NCBI GenBank assembly: GCA_028066355.1
Contig: JALCBP010000010.1
Location: 1 to 60,333, forward strand
Length of the DNA stretch: 60,333 nucleotides
Direction of reading: 5' to 3'
Origin: UBA1268 sp002694955
GTDB lineage: Bacteria > Planctomycetota > Planctomycetia > Pirellulales > UBA1268
Shown here: in pieces, positions 20,483 to 27,930 of the stretch
How the letters are laid out: every line of letters starts with the position of its first letter
Numbering within the stretch: the stretch's first letter is position 1
Notes under the pieces: generated by a model
Seen by the model: the letters and a program-made list of their open reading frames with translations, nothing else
The model's database searches: none
What the model was told of the DNA's origin: nothing
Position numbers and translations under genes: made by a program

Positions 20483-21880
20483 ATGGCCTCAAAATCGTTG
20501 ACTCCGCATTCGTCAGCACTCGGTTTGGACGCTGAGATAACGCCACTCCTGACTCAACCGCTTCCTCACGATCGCTTCCCCAACAACACAAGCAACCCAG
20601 ATATTATTTATCAAATTCTTAGTGAAGAGTTGCTACTCGATGGCAACAGCAAGCAAAACCTCGCAACATTTTGTCAAACGTGGGAGAGTCCCCAAGTCCA
20701 CAAACTCATGGATCTGGCGATTGATAAAAACCTGATTGATAAAGACGAATATCCCCAGACAGCTGCAATTGAACAACGATGCATCAATCTTCTAGCAGAC
20801 CTCTGGCACGCTCCAGGGAAGCCGGTTGGATGCTCGACAATCGGGTCAAGCGAAGCCTCGATGCTTGGCGGCATGGCAGCCAAGTGGCGATGGAAAACCC
20901 GTCAAGAAGCCGCTGGCAAACCAACTAACCGGCCAAACATGGTATGTGGAAGTGTTCAGATTTGCTGGAAGAAATTCGCTCGCTACTGGGACATCGAACT
21001 TCGAGAAATTGAAATGTCTCCTGGCGACCTTTGCATGACACCGGATGCTGTGCTCGAACAGGTTGATGAAAATACAATTTTTGTGGTACCTACGATGGGT
21101 GTGACGTACCATGGTCTTTACGAAGACGTTGCCGGTATCAGTCGTGCACTGGATGACTTTCAAGCCCGTACCGGAATTGATATCCCCATCCATGTCGATG
21201 GAGCAAGTGGCGGTTTCTTGGCACCATTCACCTCTCCAGACCACGAGCCTTGGGACTTTCGGCTCGAGCGGGTAAAGTCAATCAATGCTTCTGGGCATAA
21301 GTTTGGTCTCGCTCCGCTCGGAGTCGGCTGGGTGCTGTGGAGAGATGTTGCTGACTTACCGGAAGAACTTGTTTTTCACGTCAGCTATCTGGGAGGCGAC
21401 ATGCCTACCTTCCAGATAAACTTTTCACGACCGGCGGGCCAGGTCATCGCACAATACTTTGACTTTGTGCGATTCGGTAGGGCGGGCTATACAGCCGTTC
21501 ATGGCAGTTCTCATGAGATTGCTCAATACTGCGCAAAAGAGATTGGGACTGTTGATGGTTTTGAAATAATTCATGACGGAGATCCATCGCATGGCATTCC
21601 TGCTGTAGTCTGGACTCAAGCCGAGGGGTCAGCACATAGCTTTACTCTGTACGATCTGGCAGACCGACTAAGGATGCGCGGATGGCAAGTTCCGGCCTAC
21701 CCATTCACCGGGAAACTCGCCCATAAAGCATTCCAGCGTATTCTCGTAAAACGCGGTTTTACGAGAGAGATGGCAGATCTTTTACTCACTGACATTAAAG
21801 ATGCGATCGCTTACCTGAGCCTTCACCCTCAAAAGGCAGAGTCATCACCTGCTCAACAAGGATCGTACAACCATCTTTGA
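20483..21880 (+). CDS. gadB: Glutamate decarboxylase
   Basis: A 465-residue PLP enzyme that decarboxylates glutamate to GABA, consuming a proton. The PLP lysine is Lys273 in SINASGHKFGL, and HVDGASGGFLAPF (Asp239) binds the cofactor ring. Other GadB blocks are STIGSSEASMLGGMAAKWRW, RYWDIELREIEM, TMGVTYHGLYEDV and NFSRPAGQVIAQYFDFVRFGR. This is the bacterial/plant Gad type rather than the archaeal tyrosine decarboxylase MfnA type. The N-terminus is close to that of E. coli GadB. The C-terminal tail ends YNHL, without the His-Lys-His-Thr end of E. coli GadB that closes the active site at neutral pH. No gadC antiporter gene is next to it, so acid resistance is not implied. AGGA lies nine bases before the start. 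Confidence 0.93.
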   Translation: MASKSLTPHSSALGLDAEITPLLTQPLPHDRFPNNTSNPDIIYQILSEELLLDGNSKQNLATFCQTWESPQVHKLMDLAIDKNLIDKDEYPQTAAIEQRCINLLADLWHAPGKPVGCSTIGSSEASMLGGMAAKWRWKTRQEAAGKPTNRPNMVCGSVQICWKKFARYWDIELREIEMSPGDLCMTPDAVLEQVDENTIFVVPTMGVTYHGLYEDVAGISRALDDFQARTGIDIPIHVDGASGGFLAPFTSPDHEPWDFRLERVKSINASGHKFGLAPLGVGWVLWRDVADLPEELVFHVSYLGGDMPTFQINFSRPAGQVIAQYFDFVRFGRAGYTAVHGSSHEIAQYCAKEIGTVDGFEIIHDGDPSHGIPAVVWTQAEGSAHSFTLYDLADRLRMRGWQVPAYPFTGKLAHKAFQRILVKRGFTREMADLLLTDIKDAIAYLSLHPQKAESSPAQQGSYNHL

Positions 21881-21958
21881 AGCTAACCTTCCCCATTCCT
21901 GCTTTGCATAGCAAGCAAGATCTCTTCGACTGCTTCAGTCAAAGGACAGTTGTTGATG

Positions 21959-22381
21959 TTATTCATCAGATTCTGACTTACGAATGAGAGAATCAACGAG
22001 CGACAACAGTGTCTCTGCTTTAAATGGAATAAGAAGAACTTTCCGTCGTTCGTCTGTCTTTGCTTCATCAATAAAAAACTGTTTACGTTGTCTACTTCCG
22101 ATCATAAGAACAGGCACTCGTTCCAAATAACGGTCCTTCGAAAATGAATTGAAGAGCTTAATTGCAGGCTCTAGCATAATTTGCGCACTTACAAGGAGCA
22201 GGTCTGGTCGTGGCCACGTCTTGAATCGCATCAACGCCCGCTCAGGATCCTGTGTGATGAGAGCACGGTACCCCTGATCCATAAAAAACTTTTGGAGTGA
22301 CTCCTGACTTTTACCAGCAGCTTCAACGATCATGATGGTGCGCTTTGACACCTTTGACTCATTGGAATGAGATGCAGCCAT
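21959..22381 (-). CDS. Degenerate receiver-domain (CheY-like) protein
   Basis: I start the gene at the ATG at 22381, which has AAGGGG nine bases upstream (an ATG 14 codons earlier is also open); this gives 140 residues. The fold signature of a response-regulator receiver is clear: strand 1 KRTIMIVEAAG, helix SQESLQKFFMDQGY, ALITQDPERALMRFKTW, strand 3 PDLLLVSAQIM, then VPVLMIGSRQ and KVLLIPFKAETLLSLVDSL. Yet the acidic pair after strand 1 is lost (V-E-A-A), the phosphorylated Asp is Ser (LLLVS), and the conserved Lys-Pro-Phe has become Ile-Pro-Phe. So it is probably a phosphorylation-independent receiver. No histidine kinase or output domain is near. It is convergent with gadB and lies just after tRNA-Cys in the same direction, which could allow read-through. 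Confidence 0.7.
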   Translation of the reverse strand: MAASHSNESKVSKRTIMIVEAAGKSQESLQKFFMDQGYRALITQDPERALMRFKTWPRPDLLLVSAQIMLEPAIKLFNSFSKDRYLERVPVLMIGSRQRKQFFIDEAKTDERRKVLLIPFKAETLLSLVDSLIRKSESDE

Positions 22382-22441
22382 CTTTCCCAACCCCTTGCGG
22401 ACAACACCACTGGGAAAACACATTTCTGCAAAAATGAAAAG

Positions 22442-22513
22442 AGGCGCCGGTCGGAGTCGAACCGACGATGGCGGATTTGCAATCCGCTGCCTTAGCCACT
22501 TGGCTACGGCGCC
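22442..22513 (-). tRNA. tRNA-Cys (anticodon GCA)
   Basis: The 72-nt cloverleaf closes fully: acceptor GGCGCCG/CGGCGCC, D stem GCC/GGC, anticodon stem GCGGA/TCCGC with loop TTGCAAA (GCA), four-base variable loop, T arm GTCGG-TTCGACT-CCGAC, discriminator U as expected for Cys. CCA is not encoded; the next bases are CTTTT. Confidence 0.96.
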
Positions 22514-22525
22514 TTATCATGTGTA

Positions 22526-22555
22526 ACGCTATTGCAAGAGTGACGATGAGGTCAA
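22526..22555 (-). promoter_or_regulatory. Candidate tRNA-Cys promoter
   Basis: Minus-strand TTGACC (22550-22555) and TAGCGT (22526-22531) lie 18 bp apart and would start transcription about six bases before the tRNA. The -35 box is the same TTGACC as in the candidate 23S promoter; the -10 box is weak. Confidence 0.3.
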
Positions 22556-22821
22556 GACTGCTGGAAAAATCGATCATTTGTTCAACGCGAGTCAGTCGCA
22601 TGGAAACGAATGTGTCGATCATCCACACCCTCGGCATTGGTTATCGGCAGCCTCACGGAAGTTCTTGATGATGTTTTCCCCGAACATTGACCTATGGGTG
22701 TGGTTTGATCACCTTTTTCACGCTATGATCTGCGGGAAAGGGTGGCTGACTGATTTCTTCCAGGAAAGCGGTGGCTTTCTCTCTTTTTGTCCATTTTTCT
22801 TAACTTTTCAAGAAAGTTTTC
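22556..22821. other. Divergent gap between tRNA-Cys and gnd
   Basis: No gene is seen. The part near gnd (22730-22815) is T-rich on the plus strand with no clear -35/-10 pair, apart from an isolated TATGAT near 22725. Confidence 0.4.
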
Positions 22822-24270
22822 ATGACTGAAGCGACATGTGATATTGGCCTGATCGGCCTGGCAGTGATGGGGGAAAATCTGGCACTCAATATTGCGAGCC
22901 GGGGATTTCATATTGCTGTATACAACCGAACAGCGAGTGTCACGGACGCTTTTGTTGCGGGACGAGGCAATCAGGAACAAGTTGTTGGCTGCCATTCACT
23001 TGAAGACCTTGTTGCTGCCCTAAAGCCACCCCGCAAAATCATGCTGATGGTAAAAGCAGGACCAGCGGTCGATCACATTATCGAGACGCTCATTCCTATG
23101 CTCAATTCCGGTGATGTCATCATTGATGGAGGAAACACCCAATACAGCGACACGGAGCGGAGAACTAAACAAGTCGAAGCAGCTGGGCTTCTCTACGTTG
23201 GGACCGGTGTTTCCGGTGGTGAGGAAGGGGCGCTCAAGGGCCCAAGTCTCATGCCTGGTGGTTCAACAAAGGCATGGCCTCTGATCAAGCCGATCTTCCA
23301 ATCCATTTCAGCCCACGTTGGGCCCAACCATGATGTTCCCTGCTGTGAGTGGGTTGGCCCGAGAGGCGCTGGGCATTATGTAAAAATGGTGCACAACGGG
23401 ATCGAATACGGCGACATGCAACTGATCTGTGAAGCTTACTGGCTCCTCAAACATGCCGCAGGGCTAGATAATGCAGCTCTAGCACGGGTCTTCGACCAGT
23501 GGAACCAAGGTGAGCTCGATAGCTACCTGATTGAAATCACTCGGGATATTTTCACTGCACATGACCCTGATGGTGAACCGGGGAGCTTTCTCGTAGACCA
23601 TATCCTTGATCGAGCCGGGGCCAAGGGCACAGGCAAGTGGATGAGCCAGCTTGCATTGGACCTCGGAGTCCCAAGCACACTCGTGACTGAAGCGGTTTAT
23701 GCTCGCTGTCTATCTGCTGAGAAAGATGCTCGAGGGCGAGCCAGCAGTATACTGCGTGGACCAAAACCACCCCCTCTCGAAAACCCAGATCTGTTTATCG
23801 AACAGGTTCGTCAAGCACTCTACGCGTCAAAAATAGCAAGTTACGCACAGGGATTTGCTCAACTCGCAGCTGCAGCGAAAGAACACGACTGGGAACTTGA
23901 TTACAAGTCAATTGCCATGCTCTGGCGAGGTGGATGTATTATCCGTGCACAATTTTTGGACCGAATAGCTGCGGCCTACGGCGAGGATGCAACGCTTGAG
24001 AACCTCATGCTTGCTCCTTACTTCTCTGAAGCTCTTAAGGAAAGTCAAACCGCATGGCGGACAGTTGTCTCAACAGCTGCAGCACACGGCATACCTGCAC
24101 CTGCTCTCATGACAGCACTGGCATACTACGATGGGTATCGCAGTTCTCACTTGCCAGCAAATCTACTCCAGGCACAACGAGATTACTTTGGTGCACACAC
24201 ATATGAGCGAACCGACAAAAAAGGTTCATTTCACAGCGAATGGCTTGAACTCCGCAGGCCGGTGTCGTAG
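22822..24270 (+). CDS. gnd: 6-phosphogluconate dehydrogenase, decarboxylating
   Basis: The enzyme oxidises 6-phosphogluconate to ribulose 5-phosphate and CO2 with NADP. At 482 residues it is the long dimeric form. The N-terminal Rossmann part has DIGLIGLAVMGENLALNIAS and YNRTASVTDAFV, followed by MLMVKAGPAVDHII and DGGNTQYSDTERR. The substrate part has GVSGGEEGALKGPSLMPGG, then GAGHYVKMVHNGIEYGDMQLI with the catalytic Lys and the conserved His-Asn. Later come GTGKWMSQLALDLGVPSTLV, SEWLELR at the C-terminus, and LPANLLQAQRDYFGAHTYER, which contributes to the dimer's second active site. It is the first of a run gnd-SDR-zwf-dus on one strand (33 bp to the SDR). No gntR-type regulator is close. 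Confidence 0.97.
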   Translation: MTEATCDIGLIGLAVMGENLALNIASRGFHIAVYNRTASVTDAFVAGRGNQEQVVGCHSLEDLVAALKPPRKIMLMVKAGPAVDHIIETLIPMLNSGDVIIDGGNTQYSDTERRTKQVEAAGLLYVGTGVSGGEEGALKGPSLMPGGSTKAWPLIKPIFQSISAHVGPNHDVPCCEWVGPRGAGHYVKMVHNGIEYGDMQLICEAYWLLKHAAGLDNAALARVFDQWNQGELDSYLIEITRDIFTAHDPDGEPGSFLVDHILDRAGAKGTGKWMSQLALDLGVPSTLVTEAVYARCLSAEKDARGRASSILRGPKPPPLENPDLFIEQVRQALYASKIASYAQGFAQLAAAAKEHDWELDYKSIAMLWRGGCIIRAQFLDRIAAAYGEDATLENLMLAPYFSEALKESQTAWRTVVSTAAAHGIPAPALMTALAYYDGYRSSHLPANLLQAQRDYFGAHTYERTDKKGSFHSEWLELRRPVS

Positions 24271-24303
24271 TTCCCGTTAATACTCTCTTACCAGAAGCAC
24301 GTA

Positions 24304-25086
24304 ATGAAACACGAATATCTTGATACACTCTTTGGTCTTTCCGGTCAGACAGCGATTGTTGTTGGTGGCACTGGAGTACTTGGCGGCGCTCTCGCTGATG
24401 GGCTCGCTGCGGCTGGTGCGTTTGTTGTTGTCGCGGGCCGCAATGCAGAACGTGGAGAAGCTCGAGTATCTGCTATTCGTGAAGCCGGTGGAGATGCTTG
24501 CTTTATCGCTGTTGATGCTGTTGAAAGAAAAAGCATCGAAAACCTTTTATCAACAACCCTTGACACCCGCAGCCGCGCCGACATTCTCGTGAACTGTGCT
24601 GGAGTCAACTCATCGATTCCTTACGAAGAAATACCTGATGACGACTGGGACCGCGTCCTGAACACCAACTTAAAGAGTACGCATATCGGCTGCCAAATTT
24701 TCGGTGGTCACATGGCAACTACTGGCGGTGGGGCAATTCTCAACATAGGTAGTGTTTCAGCAGACAAGCCACTCTCAAAGGTCTTCGCTTATTCGGCGTC
24801 CAAAGCGGCCGTCGTCAACTACACGCAAAACGTAGCGAGAGAATTTGCCACAAAAGGCGTCCGCGTGAATGTCCTGTGCCCCGGTTTTTTCCCAGCTGAA
24901 CAAAATCGAAAAATTCTTTCCCCTGAAAGAATTTCACAGATCATGGGGCAAACACCGATGGATCGCTTTGGGAACCCTGACGAACTCATCGGCGCTGCCA
25001 TTCTCCTTTGCAGCAAGAACGCAGGCAGCTTCATTACAGGCACAAGCATCTACGTAGACGGTGGTTTCACCGGGATGCGAATCTGA
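24304..25086 (+). CDS. Short-chain dehydrogenase/reductase, sugar-acid type
   Basis: A 260-residue classical SDR. The cofactor motif is GGTGVLGGALA (a variant of TGxxxGIG). NAG is seen as NCAGVNSS, the active site has GSVSADKP (Ser) and YSASKAA (Tyr and Lys), and the C-terminus GTSIYVDGGFTGMRI is typical. The opening LFGLSGQTAIVVGG and the NQR-x-L-type mid-region (AEQNRKILSPERISQIMGQTPMDRFGNPDEL) resemble gluconate 5-dehydrogenases and D-mannonate oxidoreductases (UxuB-like/KduD relatives), not fatty-acid reductases. Its place between gnd and zwf suggests it acts on a gluconate- or hexuronate-derived compound, but the substrate is not proven. No 6-phosphogluconolactonase gene is present in this cluster; the SDR is not expected to replace it. 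Confidence 0.88.
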   Translation: MKHEYLDTLFGLSGQTAIVVGGTGVLGGALADGLAAAGAFVVVAGRNAERGEARVSAIREAGGDACFIAVDAVERKSIENLLSTTLDTRSRADILVNCAGVNSSIPYEEIPDDDWDRVLNTNLKSTHIGCQIFGGHMATTGGGAILNIGSVSADKPLSKVFAYSASKAAVVNYTQNVAREFATKGVRVNVLCPGFFPAEQNRKILSPERISQIMGQTPMDRFGNPDELIGAAILLCSKNAGSFITGTSIYVDGGFTGMRI

Positions 25087-25219
25087 TAGAAACACCGTTT
25101 TCACTGAGGCTCCCGGCGAAAACTCTGGTGAAACCTTTTTTCGAATACACTGTGTGTACAGCCTCAGGTCCAACCCTCCTCAGGCCCAACCCTTTTGCAC
25201 CCTTCCAGAACTCAGACTG

Positions 25220-26680
25220 ATGCCGCACACCTTTGTAATCTTCGGCGCATCTGGTGACCTCACAAGTCGTAAATTGGTCCCCGCTCTCTACAACCTGATG
25301 CGGGCAGGACTCTTGCCGAAAGAAACAGAAATCGTTGGATTTTCACGGACAAAAATGTCTGACAACGAATGGCGAGCAAGTCTTCGCGAGTCAACCGAGA
25401 AACACGCTGGCGGAGAACCATTCTCATCGGAGGCGTGGACCACATTCGAGCAGTTTATTCACTATCAACCTGGAGATATTGAAAGTACAGAAGACTTTGA
25501 AAAACTTGACCAGAGGCTTCGTTCACTCGAAAAAGGAAATCCCACCCCACGGGTTTACTACCTTGCCACAGCGCCACGATTCTACACCCCTGCGATTGCT
25601 GCACTCGGCAACCTCAATATGGCCATGGAGAATCACGGTGATCGTCGCATCGTCATTGAAAAACCATTCGGGACTGATCTCGCTACCGCCAAGGCACTGA
25701 ATAAGTACATCCACACCGTGTTTGACGAATCTCAGGTGTACCGTATCGACCACTACCTCGGAAAAGAATCTGTCCAGAACATTCTCGCACTACGGTTTGC
25801 GAACACGATCTTTGAACCTATCTGGAACCGCCGCTATATCGATCATGTTCAGATTACGGTCGCGGAGGAAGTGCCTGTTGGTCGACGGGGTAGTTATTAC
25901 GATTCAGCCGGTGTACTCCGTGACATGTTCCAGAACCACCTCCTGCAACTGCTGATGGTCACTGCTATGGAGGCGCCGGTGCGGTTTAATGCCGATGCGG
26001 TCCGTAACGAAAAGGTGAAAGTACTCGACGCCATCCGGCCTCTCACGCGTGAACAGGTAGCGAACGCCAGTATTCGCGGACAATATTCTGGCTACCTGGA
26101 AGAACCTGGCGTGCGTCCCGGCAGTAATACAGCGACATTTGGTGCAGTGCGACTCGAAGTAGACAACTGGCGGTGGCAGGGAGTCCCCTTCTACCTACGA
26201 AGCGGAAAGGCAATGAGTTGCCGGACAACACAAATTGTCATTGGTTTTCGGCAGCCGCCACTTGAGCTCTTCGCATGTGACAACAGTCAAGCACAACGTG
26301 AAGCCAATCGTCTCGTTATCCAGATTCAACCAGCAGAGGGCATTCAACTTCACTTTCATACAAAAGTGCCTGGTGATGGCATGCGACTCAGACTCACTGA
26401 CCTTGAATTCAGCTATTCTCGTGAATTTGCAGGGAGGCTCCCCGAGGCGTACGAACCACTTCTTCTGGATTGCATGATGGGCGACGCCAGCCTATTTGCC
26501 CGCTCTGACGAAGTGGAGAAGTCCTGGGGGATTATTGATCCGTTCGTACAAGCTTGGAGCAGCGACACCATGCCTCCCATCCCCAACTATCACCCAGGAG
26601 ACTGGGGACCAGCTGCCAGTAATACCTGGATGCATGAACAGGGACAAAGCTGGTTCGACCTCTGCCCTGTTCTGAGATAA
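25220..26680 (+). CDS. zwf: Glucose-6-phosphate 1-dehydrogenase
   Basis: The enzyme oxidises glucose 6-phosphate to 6-phosphogluconolactone, the entry to the oxidative pentose phosphate route. The true start is the Met of PHTFVIFGASGDLTSRKL at 25220; an open stretch of 53 codons before it overlaps the SDR gene and is not protein-like. This gives 486 residues, normal for the family. The cofactor motif GASGDLT, the IEKPFGTDLATA block and the substrate signature RIDHYLGKESVQN are intact. So are ANTIFEPIWNRRYIDHVQIT, YYDSAGVLRDMFQNHLLQLL and FYLRSGKAM. It lies 133 bp after the SDR and 5 bp before dus, so gnd, SDR, zwf and dus are probably co-transcribed. Confidence 0.97.
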   Translation: MPHTFVIFGASGDLTSRKLVPALYNLMRAGLLPKETEIVGFSRTKMSDNEWRASLRESTEKHAGGEPFSSEAWTTFEQFIHYQPGDIESTEDFEKLDQRLRSLEKGNPTPRVYYLATAPRFYTPAIAALGNLNMAMENHGDRRIVIEKPFGTDLATAKALNKYIHTVFDESQVYRIDHYLGKESVQNILALRFANTIFEPIWNRRYIDHVQITVAEEVPVGRRGSYYDSAGVLRDMFQNHLLQLLMVTAMEAPVRFNADAVRNEKVKVLDAIRPLTREQVANASIRGQYSGYLEEPGVRPGSNTATFGAVRLEVDNWRWQGVPFYLRSGKAMSCRTTQIVIGFRQPPLELFACDNSQAQREANRLVIQIQPAEGIQLHFHTKVPGDGMRLRLTDLEFSYSREFAGRLPEAYEPLLLDCMMGDASLFARSDEVEKSWGIIDPFVQAWSSDTMPPIPNYHPGDWGPAASNTWMHEQGQSWFDLCPVLR

Positions 26681-26685
26681 ATGAA

Positions 26686-27783
26686 ATGGTGTTGAGCGAA
26701 ATGGTTTTGAGCCGTCCAGAAAACCGACCAGGCCAACAAAAACTCACGCTTGGCTCATTGTCTCTTGATTCACAGATTGTCCAAGCGGCACTTTCTGGAT
26801 ACAGCGACCTACCGATGAGAGTGATGGCGCGACGCTTTGGAGCATCATACACACTATGCGAAGTAATGCTCGACCAGTTTCTCGCAAAAGTGGGCACCAG
26901 CAGTAGAAATCTTGCCCGACTTGCAATTGCTGATGAGGAACACCCTGTCGGTGGGCAACTCATGGGCGCAAACCCAGATGACTTTGCACCAGCCGCCCGC
27001 CGACTTGTTGAAGCTGGCTTTGACTGTATCGACATCAACTTTGGATGCCCTGTCAAAAAAGTCCTCGGTCGCTGCCGCGGTGGCTTCCTCCTGAGCACGC
27101 CAGACACGGCGCTCGAAATTGTTTCTCGTGTACGAGAAGCTGTGCCACCAAGTCTCCCAGTCACCCTCAAAATGCGTCGGGGCATTGACGACTCACAAGA
27201 TAGCCAAGACAAATTTTTTACGATTTTTGATGGCGCATTTTCTCGCGGAGTCGCCGCAATCACAGTACATGGCCGAAGTGTTGTGCAGCGTTACAACGGC
27301 CCCAGCGACTGGGATTTTCTAACCACCGTAAAACGTCACGCAGGTGACCGCATTGTGCTCGGGTCAGGAGATCTTTTTTCAGCATCTGCATGCCTGTCCA
27401 TGCTTACCCGCACCGGTGTCGATGGTGTCACGATTGCTCGTGGAGCAATTGGAAACCCTTGGATCTTTCAGCAAACACAGGACTTACTCAATGGACAATC
27501 CCCAGAAAACATTCGGCCACCGAGGATTCTGTCCCAAAGGGATGTGCTTTCGGAACACTTCCGGCTAGCAGTTGAGCTTCATGGTGAACAACTCGCCGGG
27601 AGAACAATGAGAAAGTTCGCGATCAAGTACGCCAAACTTCATCCAGATTCGCTCTCAGTAAGAAATGCATTCATCGCTGCAAAAAACCTGGACGACTGGC
27701 GGGCAGTCTTATTGAAATACTACAGCCACGACGGCCCAGGCAGGGATCATTCAGAAGATATCGACGAGACAGTAGAACAGTGA
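26686..27783 (+). CDS. tRNA-dihydrouridine synthase (first paralogue)
   Basis: A 365-residue flavoenzyme of the Dus family, reducing uridines in the D-loop of tRNA. The FMN barrel starts QAALSGYSDLPMRVMARRFGA, continues GQLMGANPDDFAPAARR and the catalytic block DINFGCPVKKVLGRCRGGFLL (Cys121), then VTLKMRRGID, AITVHGRS, VLGSGDLFSA and GVTIARGAIGNPWIFQ. The C-terminal helical tRNA-binding domain is present (RTMRKFAIKYAKLHPDS). The block GRCRGGFLL differs from the usual AGAxLL. The first codons repeat (MVLSEMVLSR), so the start could be codon 6. It overlaps nothing but follows zwf by 5 bp. A second, more canonical Dus is encoded at 39246-40301. Confidence 0.9.
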   Translation: MVLSEMVLSRPENRPGQQKLTLGSLSLDSQIVQAALSGYSDLPMRVMARRFGASYTLCEVMLDQFLAKVGTSSRNLARLAIADEEHPVGGQLMGANPDDFAPAARRLVEAGFDCIDINFGCPVKKVLGRCRGGFLLSTPDTALEIVSRVREAVPPSLPVTLKMRRGIDDSQDSQDKFFTIFDGAFSRGVAAITVHGRSVVQRYNGPSDWDFLTTVKRHAGDRIVLGSGDLFSASACLSMLTRTGVDGVTIARGAIGNPWIFQQTQDLLNGQSPENIRPPRILSQRDVLSEHFRLAVELHGEQLAGRTMRKFAIKYAKLHPDSLSVRNAFIAAKNLDDWRAVLLKYYSHDGPGRDHSEDIDETVEQ

Positions 27784-27930
27784 CGACGAAAAAGTTCGTG
27801 AATTGCAAATGATCCAGCGACACGCCCCTTAGGCTGGCTGCTAGCGTGAATCCGCCACTCGAGATACTCTCTTGCCAACGGCGGGCAAACTCTCGACTCA
27901 CCGCCGGTCATCAGAGAGAGGAGCGTAGCA

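Noticed and set aside
20483..21880. GadB as the tyrosine decarboxylase (MfnA role) of the furan cofactor route
   Set aside because: Its motifs are those of true glutamate decarboxylases, it lies 25 kb from the mfn-like genes, and bacterial methylofuran is reported to contain tyrosine rather than tyramine.
25061..25219. Upstream extension of zwf by 53 codons
   Set aside because: It overlaps the SDR gene end and is not protein-like; the family N-terminus starts exactly at the Met at 25220.
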